Origin: Xylogone sp. PMI_703
Lineage: Eukaryota; Ascomycota; Leotiomycetes
Length of the DNA: 64,000 bases
Reading direction: 5' to 3'
Assembly (NCBI GenBank): GCA_021399445.1
Contig: JAJTUQ010000001.1
Span: 7,130,001-7,194,000 of the forward strand
Shown here: piece after piece, positions 45,738 to 58,435 of the stretch
Layout: every line of letters begins with the position of its first letter
Position numbering within the stretch: position 1 is the first letter of the stretch
Notes under the pieces: model-generated
Told to the model about the DNA's origin: nothing
What the model saw: only the letters and a program-made list of their open reading frames with translations
Database searches by the model: none
Translations under genes and position numbers: made by a program

Positions 45738-48700
45738 ATGCCTCCCAAATTTATTCCTCGGCAGCGGAAACGCAAGGTCCTTGATCGACAAAGAAGCCAT
45801 GGCCACAAACCAGAGTCTACTTTGGATACTAACGTCCAGGAATTCATTCCTCCGGCGAAGGCTGAGAGAGAAGAGAAGAAACGGCAGATGAAGGAGGCAC
45901 TAAGGATTGAGGGTCAGAAAATAAGCGGAAAGAAGGCAAAGCGATTGGAAAAGTACATTGAAAATAAACTTAGGAAAGATGAAAGCAGAGAATTAATGGA
46001 GAAGCTCGCCCAAAAGAAAACAGATACAAGTTTGTTCCAGAGCAGTCGAAAGCTTGGGCAAGCGCGGGAGACGAAAAGAGAGATACTTTCTAGGGCTCTA
46101 CGTGATAGAGAGGCCGGGATTGATATTGACGGTACTAATAATGAGTTACTCTTTGAGAGGCGGGCCACACCACAGGAGGCAGACTCCGAGTCAGATAATG
46201 ATGAGGCAGAGGAAGGAACTCCCGAAAAATTGGGCTCAGAGGAACAGCCTCCAAAAGTATTACAGTTGGTTTCTGGTATTGGAACCGGCCTAAAACGACC
46301 GCTCGAGGTGGATGAAGAGGGAAGACCAGTGCTAAAAAAGCGAAAGCGAAGAGGTGGTATCAAAACGAAGTTGCCAACACCCGTCACAACTGTAAGTTCA
46401 GATACAGAGCCAGAATGGGAAGGTTTTAGCTCCGAGTCCGATGGAGAATCCGTGAATTCTCTCAATAATGAGACTGTTACGGGCGAGGATGAATCGCACG
46501 GAAGTTCGGATTCTGATACGGAAAGCGATGATGGCAACCAACATTCCGTATCAGAGAATGATCGCAGCGATACAGAAGGGTCCGATAACGAAGACGACAG
46601 TAGTGGTAGTGAAAAAAAGCAGAGATCATCGGCGTTTAAGGAATGGGCGAAACAGCAACTAAACGAAGCTCTTGGTTACCAATCAATCCCAAATATTCCA
46701 AGCACAATTGACACTCCAAAGATCGAAGGGTTCAAACCTCGAGCCCCAGAAGAAGATCCTCTTCCACAGGAGTTACAGCAAACGGTAAATGATTCGAGGA
46801 AGGCTTTCAGTGTCTCTGTAGCCCGCGGAGCTGATATCCAGGCCTCGAGATTGAAGCTTCCAGTAGTGGCAGAAGAACAGAAGATCATGGAAGCAATACA
46901 TAATAATAATCTGGTAGTTGTTTATGGGGCTACAGGCTCTGGGAAAACAACTCAAATACCTCAGTTTCTCTATGAGGCAGGCTATGGCTCAGCTAATTCT
47001 TCAACACCTGGCATGATAGGTGTTACACAACCTCGGCGAGTGGCTGCAGTTAGCATGGCGAAGCGTGTTGGAGATGAGTTAGGCGACCATGCCAAGAGAG
47101 TTGCATACCAAATACGATTTGAAGGAACTGTGTCTTCAGATACCGCTATCAAATTCATGACGGACGGTGTACTGCTTAGAGAGGTTGCGCTCGACTTTGC
47201 GCTTAGGAAATACTCTGCTATCGTTATTGATGAAGCACATGAGAGAAGCGTGAATACCGATATCTTGATTGGTATGTTAAGTCGAGTAGTTCAGTTACGA
47301 GAGGAGCTTTCTCAAGAAGACTCCTCAATCACACCTTTAAAACTCATTATCATGTCAGCCACATTACGAATCACCGATTTCACACAAAACAGGACTTTGT
47401 TCGACACACCACCCCCTGTACTTCAAGCTGAAGGAAGACAATATCCCGTAACAATGCATTTTTCTCGGAGAACTAGTCATGATTATGTTGAGGAAGCATT
47501 CAAGAAAATCAGTAGAGGGCACCGAAAGTTACCTCCTGGTAGCTTCTTGGTATTCTTGACAGGCCAGAATGAAATCACTCAACTCAGCAAAAAGCTTAAA
47601 GAGAAGTTCCATAATACAGGTCCTATTGCGGCACCAAAGGTTAGAATATCTGCTAAAGATGCTCCTATGGAAGTTGAAGACGTGGATTTTGGTGAAATTG
47701 CAGACAACGTGGACGACTTTGACGATGACGAGGGTGATGTTGATATCCAGCTTAATGATAACGATGATGACGAGGAATTTGATATTGGTGAAGAAGAGGA
47801 TACTGGGCCATCAAAAATGCATGTATTACCGCTATATTCCCTGCTTCCAACAAAAGAGCAACTCCGAGTATTTGAGCCTCCGCCAGATGGTTCTCGTCTT
47901 GTTGTTTTAGCAACCAACGTTGCAGAAACGAGTTTAACCATTCCCGGAATCAGGTATGTCTTTGATTGTGGAAGATCGAAAGAAAGAAAATATGATAAGA
48001 GGACTGGAGTACAGAGCTTTGAGATTGGCTGGATTAGCAAAGCAAGCGCAAGCCAGAGAGCTGGTCGTGCTGGCCGTACTGGACCAGGTCACTGCTATCG
48101 CCTCTATTCATCAGCTGTTTATGAAAGAGATTTCCAAGAGTTTGCGGAACCAGAAATCTTACGAATGCCCATCGAAGGTGTGGTACTGCAACTTAAGGCA
48201 ATGAATCTCCAGCACGTTGTAAACTTTCCGTTTCCAACACCTCCTGACCGTGCGAGTCTTGCAGCTTCGGAGAAGCTATTAACATATCTCTCTGCCATCA
48301 CTCCGACAGGGCAAATTACTATTACTGGCTCAACAATCTCTCTATTCCCCTTGTCACCCCGATTTGGGAGAATCCTGACGGTTGGACATTTGCATGACTG
48401 TCTACCTTATACGATAGCACTAGTGGCAGGGCTCTCTGCTCCTGATGTCTTCATCCCGGAAAACCAAGTGGTCCCAGCTGCCCTTCTGAAAGATGAAGAT
48501 GATTTCCTAACTAATGCGGAACATATCGAAGAAGACGCGCGAAACAATATAAAGCGGAAATATAATAAGGTTCAGAGAGATTTCTGCTTTCTTGATGATA
48601 AATCGGATGCCATCAAGCTTCTTCAAGTGGTTGGCGAATATGCTCACGAGCCGACTGAGAGATGGTGCCAAGAGCATTATGTACGGTCAAAAGTGTTAAA

Positions 48701-49355
48701 GGAGATACTACAGCTGCGACGTCAGATTACGGATCTCCTTCGAACCAATATTCCAGCATTTGCGGGTCTGAAATTTGAGGAGAAACTTAATCCTCCCTCT
48801 CCAAAGCAGGTGAAAGCTCTCAAACAAATGGTCGCGGCTGGGTTTATCGACCATGTTGCTATTCGTGCAGATCTGTCACCGAACCCGCCAGAGACTGGAC
48901 GAAAGCCCGCTCGTGCTATCGATGTACCATATTTGACTCTGATACCGTCACATACACTAAACGATGAAGAAGACAAAGCTGTATACATACATCCTTCATC
49001 ACCACTAGCGCACATCAGTCCACAAGAATGCCCGGAGTATATCATCTATTCCTATTTGCAGCGGGCCCAAGTTCCAGCTTCAGCTCCGGAGAAGATTCCA
49101 AAGACTCGAATGCATGCTTTGACAGATGTAACAGGGGCACAGCTGGCAGCGCTTGCAAAAGGGACTCCTCTCTTACATTATGGAAAACCTATCAAAGAGG
49201 TAATGCCTACATCAAAGAATGGAAGTCCAGACACCAGAGAGTGTTGGGTAATACCATATCTCAGACCTGAAGGTTACGCTACGATGGGATGGCCTTTGCC
49301 AGCCAGGAAGGTTACCCAGAAGAGAGTTCCCGGGAAAGGCTGGGTTGTTGAGTAA
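45738..49355 (+). CDS. ECM16: DEAH-box RNA helicase DHR1/ECM16 (DHX37 family)
   Basis: Single exon, 1205 residues. DHR1 acts in the nucleolus on the small-subunit processome and displaces U3 snoRNA from pre-18S rRNA. The N-terminus is basic (KFIPRQRKRKVLDRQRS) with a long Lys/Glu helix and an acidic Ser-rich stretch (residues about 220-300). The helicase core has motif I GATGSGKTT at 397-405, DEAH at 498-501, SAT at 540-542 and QRAGRAGR at 773-780. An acidic insertion (residues about 640-690, with DDFDDDEGDVD) sits between the two RecA domains, where this subfamily commonly carries one. HA2 and OB-type regions follow (EERLNPPSPKQVKALKQM-like segment). The length and architecture are normal for the family, and no intron is present. 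Confidence 0.95.
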   Translation: MPPKFIPRQRKRKVLDRQRSHGHKPESTLDTNVQEFIPPAKAEREEKKRQMKEALRIEGQKISGKKAKRLEKYIENKLRKDESRELMEKLAQKKTDTSLFQSSRKLGQARETKREILSRALRDREAGIDIDGTNNELLFERRATPQEADSESDNDEAEEGTPEKLGSEEQPPKVLQLVSGIGTGLKRPLEVDEEGRPVLKKRKRRGGIKTKLPTPVTTVSSDTEPEWEGFSSESDGESVNSLNNETVTGEDESHGSSDSDTESDDGNQHSVSENDRSDTEGSDNEDDSSGSEKKQRSSAFKEWAKQQLNEALGYQSIPNIPSTIDTPKIEGFKPRAPEEDPLPQELQQTVNDSRKAFSVSVARGADIQASRLKLPVVAEEQKIMEAIHNNNLVVVYGATGSGKTTQIPQFLYEAGYGSANSSTPGMIGVTQPRRVAAVSMAKRVGDELGDHAKRVAYQIRFEGTVSSDTAIKFMTDGVLLREVALDFALRKYSAIVIDEAHERSVNTDILIGMLSRVVQLREELSQEDSSITPLKLIIMSATLRITDFTQNRTLFDTPPPVLQAEGRQYPVTMHFSRRTSHDYVEEAFKKISRGHRKLPPGSFLVFLTGQNEITQLSKKLKEKFHNTGPIAAPKVRISAKDAPMEVEDVDFGEIADNVDDFDDDEGDVDIQLNDNDDDEEFDIGEEEDTGPSKMHVLPLYSLLPTKEQLRVFEPPPDGSRLVVLATNVAETSLTIPGIRYVFDCGRSKERKYDKRTGVQSFEIGWISKASASQRAGRAGRTGPGHCYRLYSSAVYERDFQEFAEPEILRMPIEGVVLQLKAMNLQHVVNFPFPTPPDRASLAASEKLLTYLSAITPTGQITITGSTISLFPLSPRFGRILTVGHLHDCLPYTIALVAGLSAPDVFIPENQVVPAALLKDEDDFLTNAEHIEEDARNNIKRKYNKVQRDFCFLDDKSDAIKLLQVVGEYAHEPTERWCQEHYVRSKVLKEILQLRRQITDLLRTNIPAFAGLKFEEKLNPPSPKQVKALKQMVAAGFIDHVAIRADLSPNPPETGRKPARAIDVPYLTLIPSHTLNDEEDKAVYIHPSSPLAHISPQECPEYIIYSYLQRAQVPASAPEKIPKTRMHALTDVTGAQLAALAKGTPLLHYGKPIKEVMPTSKNGSPDTRECWVIPYLRPEGYATMGWPLPARKVTQKRVPGKGWVVE

Positions 49356-49775
49356 TTTATGATATAATGACTATATTCTGTAATATAGGTGTGCAGTAAT
49401 CTTGTTGTAGTATTTGTAAATCGTGGTTAAACTAGGGGGCCACCGTCACGCACGGATCTATTGACGTCATAGCATCATAAAATAGAGTATTTTAGAAAAT
49501 CTCATTCACGAAAAGAGAATATTAACAGTGAATACCAAGCTATGTAACGTTGTGTATGTAATATGAAACTGGACGCAATGCATAGGCGTTGGCTACAAGG
49601 ATTCCCGAGTCAAAAAAGTGGGGGAGATCAAAGGACACTCTCTATTTATATATACTGACTACTAACGACGGACCATCTTGGAATTAATCTGAGAAAGATT
49701 TACGGAAAAGGTTACTCTCTCTCTCTGTGTGTGTACTCAAAGTAATAAGCGGCACTCCTGTTGTGGTTGGTCAAA
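49356..49775. other. Spacer with CT/GT microsatellite
   Basis: 420 bp between the DHR1 stop and the GNAT gene start, same strand. A CTCTCTCTCTCTGTGTGTGT run lies at 49713-49733, shortly before the GNAT start codon, and TATATATA is at about 49645. No gene. Confidence 0.5.
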
Positions 49776-50845
49776 ATGCAGAGCATATCAGAACAAATAA
49801 CTTTATTCAAAGGCTCAGAGCCAGAAATCCATCATATCTGGGCACTTTGGAGTGAGGTTCTAAAAGACTGGCCTATAGTACTTCCTCGTCTTAAGTATAT
49901 TCTTACCAATGGTGGTGGTCGCCACTATATTCATGATCACGGATTTTGTCTCTCTTACCTGGCCGATGATGCCCAGGGCAAGATAGCAGTAATTGCCGTC
50001 CATCCTGACCACCGCGGAAAAGGCATAGGCTCCGCATTGATAGACAAAGCCAGAGAAAATGTCAAGTCCATGAGGCTTAGTTCCTCGTTTCCACGCTTTT
50101 GGCCGGGTGTTCCAATGCAGCTCTCAGAAGAGACGAAGTCCTTTTTTCACCACAGAGGTTGGTACTCTTATACAGTCAAAAATATTTTCTCAAATTATGT
50201 AATATTAACGCAACGAATAGGATTCAAAAAGTTAGAGAACCCTACACCAAGGGATCTATTTCGAGATATCTCAAACGATGTTGCTCCCCCGGACGTGATC
50301 TCCCGAGTAGAACACTTGCCCTATAAGTTCATTCCCTGGAGCCATGAGCTATACGGCGAGTGTATGGTCAAACAAAACGAAAATTTTGGTAAGAACCAGG
50401 TATGGCTATTTAACTTTCTTCTTAGTATCCGATATAGCAAGTGAGCTGTGACTAATTGCAACATTAGAGCTGGGTGCAGGCCTACGAGCGCCTAGCAGGA
50501 GCTGGTCAACATCAGGAAGTGATGGTTGCCGTTGACCCTGAGACAGGAAAGCAAGTGGGATGGACATTAATGTGCTCACCTTCTTCGGTTGTCAGTCAGG
50601 ACTTCGCATTCCTGCCATTAGCACCTACAGGAGAACAGACAGGACTTATTGCCTGTGTTGGGGTTGACGAAGCCTACAGGGGTAAGGGAATAGGTCTCGC
50701 ATTGCTTATAAAGGGAATGCAGAACATGAGGGAACGAGGTATGAAGGGTATTTTAATTGATTGGGTTGTAATTCGAGGGTTTTATGAGACACTTGGATTT
50801 AAAGTAATTTGGGAGTATGAAGATTTTGAGTGGCTCAGAGAGTAA
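49776..50845 (+). CDS. Protein with two GNAT acetyltransferase domains
   Basis: Three exons, 49776-50157, 50221-50399 and 50468-50845, give 312 residues. The ATG at 49776 (MQSISEQITLF) is the first in frame; codons before it begin with TTG. Two GNAT acetyl-CoA-binding signatures are present: IAVIAVHPDHRGKGIGSALI in the first half and CVGVDEAYRGKGIGLALL in the second, each with the Arg/Gln-x-x-Gly-x-Gly loop. The second domain ends with GFYETLGFKVIWEYEDF, the usual last strands. Tandem GNAT proteins in fungi include aminoglycoside-type and amino-sugar acetyltransferases, but the substrate here is unknown. Intron 1 has a weak donor (GTTGGT) chosen because it restores HHRGFKKLE, a normal GNAT segment. 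It is convergent with LAA1. Confidence 0.8.
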
Positions 50846-50999
50846 GGGGTGAAATTAATTAAGTAAGTTGTTTATAGAGGCACTGCATATAGAAACTATG
50901 CTTTATTTTTGACATTACCTTTATCCCATAATCTATTTCATTCCAGGGGATAATCATGATTCATCGTAAATAGACATATCAACTAAAATTTTAAACCCT

Positions 51000-53900
51000 C
51001 TAGGATCCAAAATCCATCCTCAGAGCTATTGTAGGCTCCCTATCTATCCCGTTCACAGCTGGTCCCTTCCCAGTATTGGAGCTTCTTCCAGCCATAATCA
51101 CACTTTCCATGAAGGATTTCTGCTCTTCAGTGAGGTTTGATACTACACCCTTGAAGCCCGCGGCATCGCTAGCAGCGAGTTCCAATAACCGGGTGCTGGT
51201 CTCCACATATAGATCCTTGCCTTCTTTGTTCGCACGCGACAGAAGAGCTGGCACGATAACTGACATTGCAACAGCTTTTGACGGTCCCGATAGAGTGGTT
51301 ACAAACGAGGTGAGGGCATGTGCAACTAGTTGGCGGCCGTTCTCAGGATCATCTGTTTCAGTTTTGGTGACATATTCGACTAGCCGAGCTAGTATATATC
51401 GTACTATACTTTGATCTGCGGGTGTTTTGGGTGTCTGAAGCAGAATTGTTCGAATACAGTTGGCAGCAACTTTGGTTGTCTACATAACATTAACTAAAAG
51501 GCAATAAGTATACGTTGGTTCAAGGTCTTACCATTCTATCACTGAGGCAGTCGACAAGTTCATCTAGGAAGCGACTAATCAGAGGATCACTAGCAGATAG
51601 ATGATTGTTGGAGCTAGTTAAGAGAACAGTGATGGCAAGAAGGGAATTCTTCACACAAGGTAAAGATGCTTCCGTTTCCCTCTTTTGAGCATTTAGATAT
51701 ATCGACATGAATCGTTTCACACAGCCCTGTAGTTGAGCAAGGTCTGTATCTGCCCTGTCCGAGCCATTTCTGGGTGACGTTCCTAGACTGGTAATGAACC
51801 GTTTAAATATTGGGAGCGATTGAGGCACAACAACAGTTTGGCAGTTCGCCGTGCCTAGAATTGTCGAGAATATATGGATAATACAGGCATGAAGATCGGT
51901 TTTTATGACTGATGGAAAGACTTCTGCTGCATCAACTAGGGCGTTCAAAGAAAGTCGAATCAAAGAAACGGTCTCATCAGTTAGTGGGTATCTTGCGGGT
52001 TGTTTGGCTTCCGTAAGGTTCGGTAGAAGACCAGCAAGTACGAGCACAATAATCCTTGTGAGTTCGAATAATTGCTCGATATCGTCTGATAAATCTCCAT
52101 TATCGGACTCCTGGCCCTTTGTTGCAGAAGGATGTGCTATACATAGGCCACGGGCAATCTGTACAATAACACCCTGAATATCGAGACTCTCCGTGAGAAC
52201 TAACCGATCGAGAAGATCCATGGTCTCAGAAAAGATTGCTTCGCGATAAATAGCATTTCCAGAGACACTCGGATGGAGGATCTTCTTCAGTGCTTGTAAG
52301 ATCTCTAATGGCGGCTCTTTATTATCTGGTGCGTCACTGCCTGGTCGAGTAGCAAGAGCTTCAAAAGCAAGACCAAAGAGAACAAAAAAGAAGGCTACTG
52401 GTTCGTCCCGGTAGTTAATGTCGTTTCCTTTAGAGTTGCCATTAGCTTGAGGTCCTTCTGCTTCTTTGCCATCAAGCGCATCAAACACGAATTCGCTGTC
52501 TTGTTCGATTAAACTTGCTATAGCGTCGACAAGTTTCAGCCAGGAATCTTGGTAGAACTTCAAGAGTGTTTCGCGATTGAGAGCAGAATAAATGCTGTCT
52601 AAGCTTCCTGACAGAGATGGTGGACCCAAGCTCATAGAAATATCAGGTTCAAACCGTAATCGTGCAAACTCTCTCAGAGATGAAAGCCAGAGTGGCGTTA
52701 ATGTCCCAATGTATGGTTTTAGTACATCTACTAGGTATTGTTGCTCTGTGCTTGCGACTTGTAACTCGGCCCAAGCGGAGAAAACTGCCATCTTTACCAT
52801 AACTTGTGCATTCGAACTTAATCCTTTCAGGTCACCAATGGCTGCAACCTCATTGTCTGTAGAAAAGTTCTCCAAGGCTGTCACAAGTGTCTTCAGTATA
52901 CGCCCCATACGATCTACGTCGGTGACGATTCCCGTGGCGATAAATGCAGCACAGACATTGACTGCCTCTGATGCTAGTTCTGGTGATGAGTCTGCCGCAA
53001 AAGCAGGCGTGAGCGCAGAACTTATTTGTGCCTGATATTGCTCTAGTAAAGGTGCTTCCGTAAAATCGGGATCAGGTGTATTGCCAAACATCTTTAAGAT
53101 AAAGTCAATTATCTTTAATCCCCATACCCTAAGCTCGACTACATTAGAGGTTGAAGCTGAGAAAGCCATGCGAATAACATCTGCAATTTTCTTCTGTAAT
53201 GCCATTTCCGCCGGGGAAACGTTTCCGTCTGATGATACATTTTTGATGATAGTCTCAAAAAGTTGGCCCAGACAGCTCATTGCAAATGTTCGAACTTGCC
53301 ATCGGAGTGGCTCTTGTCCAGAGACAGTAGCAGGGCCATCATCTTTGGCAACTCCAGAAGCAGCGGCAAAACCGGCAACTTCTTCATCTTGAAGATCAGG
53401 AACTGCGGGGTTGGCCTTTGGTGCATCAGCAGACGAGTCTTGAGGTTTCGGCTTCGTCATTGTTAACACTGTTTGGCATCTCTGAAGCCAGAATGAGGTA
53501 TCAGTTAGGCATGTTTGGTGTAGCCAATTCTTGATAACATTCCTAATACCATCATGAGTTGGCTGCTTGTCTAATACAAGCCAAAGCTGGTCTTCAAAGC
53601 CAGATTCTGCAGCGGCAACTACATCCTCAGATTTTCGTTTCATGAGATTGTAGAGTCCGTCAATTGCTGCGTCTCTAAGCTCAACAACATCGGACTGCAG
53701 ATATTTCTGCAGAAGAAGAACGTAATCCACAAACGTAACGTAACCCGGAGCGTACAGGGTAAGGTGTTCCATGCATTTTAAACTTGCTAACAATACCCTT
53801 GTATTTTCTTCTCTCCGGAATTGGCCAACCAGTGTGAATATCAGCTCTCGTGCTTTCGTCATCTCTTGCAAGTCAGGGCCCAGGACGTTGATAAGGGAGT

Positions 53901-56900
53901 CCACACAGCGAGCTAGCACTGCTGTAGTAGATAATTCTAAATCTAAGTTAGATGTGATAGTTGATGAAATTTCTTCATTGTGAGTATCAGAGATGTAAAG
54001 CTGCCCTATCATGCCCAGTGTAGTTGAGACATAGCCAGAAAACGTCAGACCAGAGGAATCAGCCACGCGTGCCAGTGCCTCGATTGCCCAGAAATGCACT
54101 GTAGGATGTGGATCATTGCAGAGAGACATCAAAATTCCAAGAATGGTCTTGAGATGAAATCCCGCCGCCATACCGCCCACCTGAGAATGAATACATCCGA
54201 GTGCCATAGCACAGCCAGCTCGAGCACTTGGTTCTCGGTTAGCCACGATTGTATCTACCAGAAATTTGATTTCCTGATTCGTGAATGCATTACCCGCGGC
54301 ATTGCAGAGTCTTGCGATAGATTCATAACCTAGATTTCGAACGTATTGATCTGGGTCAATGACAAACTGTCTGATAACCTCCTGAAGAGACTTCTGGACA
54401 GCCGCATTGGTCATGTCCCCAGATGGAGATTGGGTTTCCTTCACAGCAACCTTTAAAGTGAAATACAGTGCTGTTGCAACATTGATATTCATTGCAGCTT
54501 TCCGGCCTGGATCTCGCTGAGCTGAGCTAGGAGATAGGAACGTAGCAATCTGTTCAAGTACACTTTCTTGAATCTTTGGAGCAGTAAGCGGAAAGGCGAT
54601 TGCGAAGAGCTTGATAGCAGCATTGACTACTTCTGTTGATGGAGGATCTGGCATATTCTCACTTTTATCCACCTCGCCTAGGTATAAAGAAAGAGAGTCA
54701 TGCTCAAGAGAGCTACAGATTGGAGATAATAGAACAGACGAGATAGCCCTGTCTGTGCCACTTTCTGGCATCCAGTCATCCGAATCGGTACTTGAATGTT
54801 CCCCAGGAAGCCTTTTAGTTTTAAATCCTCGAACCAGACCTGTGACTCCGAAGCCATAGTTATCAACCACGTCCCAGATAGTTTCAAAATTTCCTGCTGA
54901 GCTTGCAATTGCCGTACTCATTGAACTTGGCGCGTAGTTTTCGGGATCTGCAAAAAATGACACGGCTAAAGTAAGGAGGTTCGACTGTAACAATGCTTCA
55001 CTAGCACCAGAAGAACTAAGATTGACAAGTTTTGCGTAACACTGGAGAACGCGGCGTTGGACCATGATGTCTAAATCATGGAGTTGCAGTGAGGGTGTGA
55101 GCCTTTGAGTGATGTCCTCAGACGTTTTCTTCGAGGGCAGAGTCTTTAAAAATGCGGTTGTATTCTGAAGCATCGCAGCAATACGTTTTGAAACATCCAC
55201 AGTCAGGAGTCTACCGTTAAATTGCAGAAAAGCAAGTATAGAACCCAGAGCGCATTCTCTGACGTGGGTAAGAAATGATGACTCTAAATAGCTACGCTGT
55301 GAGGTGTTATCCTTCGCAAGAGGCTTTGGAAGAGCATTTTTCCATAATAGCAGCAGCTGCGAGAGGTGAATTTTGACAAAATTCGGTCCTAATGACATGA
55401 GACCGCCAATCAAAATCCATGCTATCTGAATCTGGGTTGCAGAAACACGCAGCTCAGACTTGCTGCTTGACTTCAATAATCCCGTCGCAAGCGATAAAAC
55501 ACGACTATTGACGTCCACAGAGCCATAGAGTGGCTGCAAAGATGATGTACTTATCATGGCGGCAAGACCATTGGCGTACCCCACGCATCTCCTTGGGGAG
55601 TTCCTTGCTGTCGTGAGCAGATTCAACTCTCGATTTACACTATTCATGCATATAGTAAGACAAGGGAGGAGTTGCTGCGGACATGCCAGTGTGAAAGCTC
55701 GTAGGCAGTATGAGGCATATATTTGAACTGTGTAGCTTGGGTGTTGCAGAACCTGAAGCAAGCCATCCCTGCAAGCCTCCGCAAAAGTATTGGAAGCAGA
55801 GCCTAGAGTTTGAATTAAAGATGCTAAAGAACTCAAAGCTACTACAAGGGTATATTTAGTAGGTTCAGATCTTTCTTTGAGGACTTGTGGGTAATTCTTG
55901 AGAATACCGTTAATGATGAGTTTGGCGGCAGATATCTGTCCAGACTCTCCAAGAATGTTATGTCCAATCACATCCTCTAGGATGATCTGTACAAATCTGC
56001 GACTGCTTAAAAGGCGGTATCTATTGTGAATAATATTTGGATTGCTCAATAAATCCATCGTCAAGTGGTCGATTATCCTCATATAGTTACTCTCAACTAC
56101 ATTTTCACCGAGACTTGTCAGGACCCTGCTGTAGCATATAGCCAAACCAGCACGGGCTTTATTGCTTGTGGAGCTCTTGACATAGAAGGCTGATAGTTGT
56201 CTTAGGAGGTCAGAAAGCGTGAGACGAAGGATTTGGCTCTTTTTAGGTCCAGGGCTCTCTGGTCTCGGAATTTCCTCTCCATCTTCTGTAGGAACCACAG
56301 ATTGGCGCTTCGTATTGGATCGTTTCAACTTTTTGATCTTGGGATCATCTTCTAATAATGGCTCTTCTGAGTGGAGTCTAACAAGTGCAGCAGCCAGACA
56401 ATCGGCAGCAGCTTGACGCACCAATGGACTCGACGACTCAATGGTCTTCCATATCGTAGATCTCAAGCTATCAAAATCGCTCGAGTTGTCGAAGTGAGGA
56501 GCGCTTCTGCAGAGTACTTTTAAGCATCCGCAAGTGGCAGCCTGGACTAGAACTGATTTGTCACCAGAAGCATGATTCCTTGCACTCTTCCAGATATCCC
56601 TCGCAGTACTCTCATCAATACTGCCACCGACAGCCTTTGCAATCTTTCCTAGAGATTTAAATATTGCAGCTCGAAGTCCAGCATTGTTTTGCGCGACCTT
56701 GACCAGCTTCAATAATGAAGAGCAGACTAATGGATGTAGCCCTATAGCACTGTCCCCTGCTCCGGCATAAACATCTCCCAAGCAGGATACTGCTGCATGT
56801 TTTGTCTTAATATCTCCCTCAGTCTTCACCTTCCCATTATTCACAATCGCAACCAAATCATTGATTGTCTCGAACAGTAACTTTCGATCACCCTTTCCAA

Positions 56901-57204
56901 GAATATGTGCAAAGCATCTCCCGATATTATTTCGAATTACTCGCGTTGGTGGAGGGGCAGTGAGGTTCAAGATCTGTAATAGCTCGCGCTTGAGGTACAA
57001 CTGCTGCGCAGTGCAGTCATCTGGTTCCAAATGCTCCACATGGTTCGTAAGTGTGGAGATGAAAGTCAGGAGGTAGAGGTCTTGTTGTTCGGAGGATAGA
57101 GACTGTAGCTTCTTTAGGTCAAGCTCTGGGGTTTGAGGTAGATCTGAGCGATCTGTTGCTTCGGTTGAGCCATTTCCGGTGTCTGTAGGCTCAGTTGCGG
57201 ACAT
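51000..57204 (-). CDS. LAA1: LAA1/HEATR5-type HEAT-repeat protein of the AP-1 pathway
   Basis: Two exons, 57204-51532 and 51479-51000, give 2050 residues. The open frame begins at a GTG (57264), but the first ATG is at 57204 (MSATEPTDTGN). LAA1 and its animal counterpart HEATR5 are large HEAT-repeat proteins that bring the AP-1 clathrin adaptor to Golgi and endosomal membranes. The N-terminus shows RNNIGRCFAHILGKGDRKLL and CLGDVYAGAGDSAIG, and helical repeats continue throughout, including ALGCIHSQVGGMAAGFHLKT and HFWAIEALARVADSSGLTF in the middle. No enzyme motif is seen. The 52-nt intron near the 3' end separates a C-terminal part of 160 codons that ends in LRMDFGS. Size and order fit the family. 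Confidence 0.92.
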
Positions 57205-57439
57205 GACAGGTCGTAAGGTAGAAGGAATAGCAAGTGAGGTGGTATCTGTCACGTTTGACAGCACTTCTCGAATTTAAATGTTCACGCTGTGTCTGGAACA
57301 CCCCCCGACTCTCAGCCTTGGCTGTTGCCGACATGGCGTTAAATTTAGGGGATCCAATGAGATCCCTGTAAATATTATTTCCGAAAGAAGGCCACCCGCA
57401 TTGAACAATCTCCAAGTTTCAGACTTAATAGCTCCAGCA
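57205..57439. promoter_or_regulatory. Compact divergent promoter LAA1/TACO1-like
   Basis: The two start codons lie 235 bp apart on opposite strands, so both promoters share this spacer. No TATA box seen. Confidence 0.5.
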
Positions 57440-58435
57440 ATGGCTGCATTTTCAAGAGGAGTTAGGGCTTTAGCTCATCAGTGGGAGTACAGTTATATCC
57501 AATGTCTCTCATTCTCTACTACCTCAGTTGCCCAATCAGGGCACAACAGATGGAGTAAAATCAAGCATGACAAAATGGGTGTAGATGCGAAGAAGAATCA
57601 ACAAAGATCAATGTTTGCACATGAGATCGCTCTGGCTTCTAAACGTAAACGTGCCACCTTCTTCCATGGTGTAAGTAATTGCTGATGTGACTGTTAGTTC
57701 ATGGAGGGGATCCAAATACAAACCCACGGCTTGCAACCGTGCTTGCAACCGCAAAGAAAGGTACTTAATTGGGTACAATCTCACTTGCCATGTCTTAATA
57801 ATCCGGTCACTCACATTGGGACAGCCGGTTTTCCAAAGGCCTCCATGGAAGCAGCGATTGCTCGTGGCCAGGGGCGTTCGACGTCTGGCGCAGCCCTTGA
57901 AAACCTAACGCTAGAGGTTATGATGCCATCTCAAGTAGCTATAGTCATAGACATAGAGACGGACAATAGGGCGCGGTCACTAATGGAATTACGATTCATA
58001 GTTAAGTGTCATGGAGGGACAGTATCGCCGACGAGCTATCTTTTCACGAAGAAAGGTAGAGTGTCTTTTGAAAAAGACGAGCGGAACTTGGGAGTCGACG
58101 AGGTCCTCGATGAAGCCATTGAAGCCGGTGCTGAAGATGTTGAAACCGACGAGGATGGGAACATTGTTGTCTGGACAGAACCGCAATCAACGACGGCTGC
58201 GGCGCAGGGTCTCATGAAGAGCTTGGCTCTGAAAATTCAGAGCTCAGAAATCATTTGGGATGCGAATGAGGATACGATGGTGAAGCTAGATTCTCCAGAA
58301 GCGGTACAAGCTCTGTCAGACTTCATAGACCAGCTTCAGGAGAATGACAGTGTGCAGGGAGTTTATGCTAATATTGCACAAGGAAACATTGAGGATGATG
58401 TTTGGGAGAGCTTGCAGAGCAAGCTCGCTGCATAG
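57440..58435 (+). CDS. TACO1/YebC-family mitochondrial translation protein
   Basis: Three exons, 57440-57644, 57698-57760 and 57825-58435, give 292 residues. The N-terminus (MAAFSRGVRALAHQW, then LSFSTTSVAQSG) has the basic and Ser/Thr-rich character of a mitochondrial presequence. The core is diagnostic: GHNRWSKIKHDKMGVDAKKN, then after splicing LHGGDPNTNPRLATVLATAK and AGFPKASMEAAIARGQG. TACO1 promotes translation of cytochrome oxidase subunit 1 in animals; fungal members are mitochondrial, and bacterial YebC proteins act in translation or regulation. The 63-nt middle exon is easily missed, and only the joined form restores the conserved GGDPNTNPRLA block. It is convergent with PET100. Confidence 0.9.
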
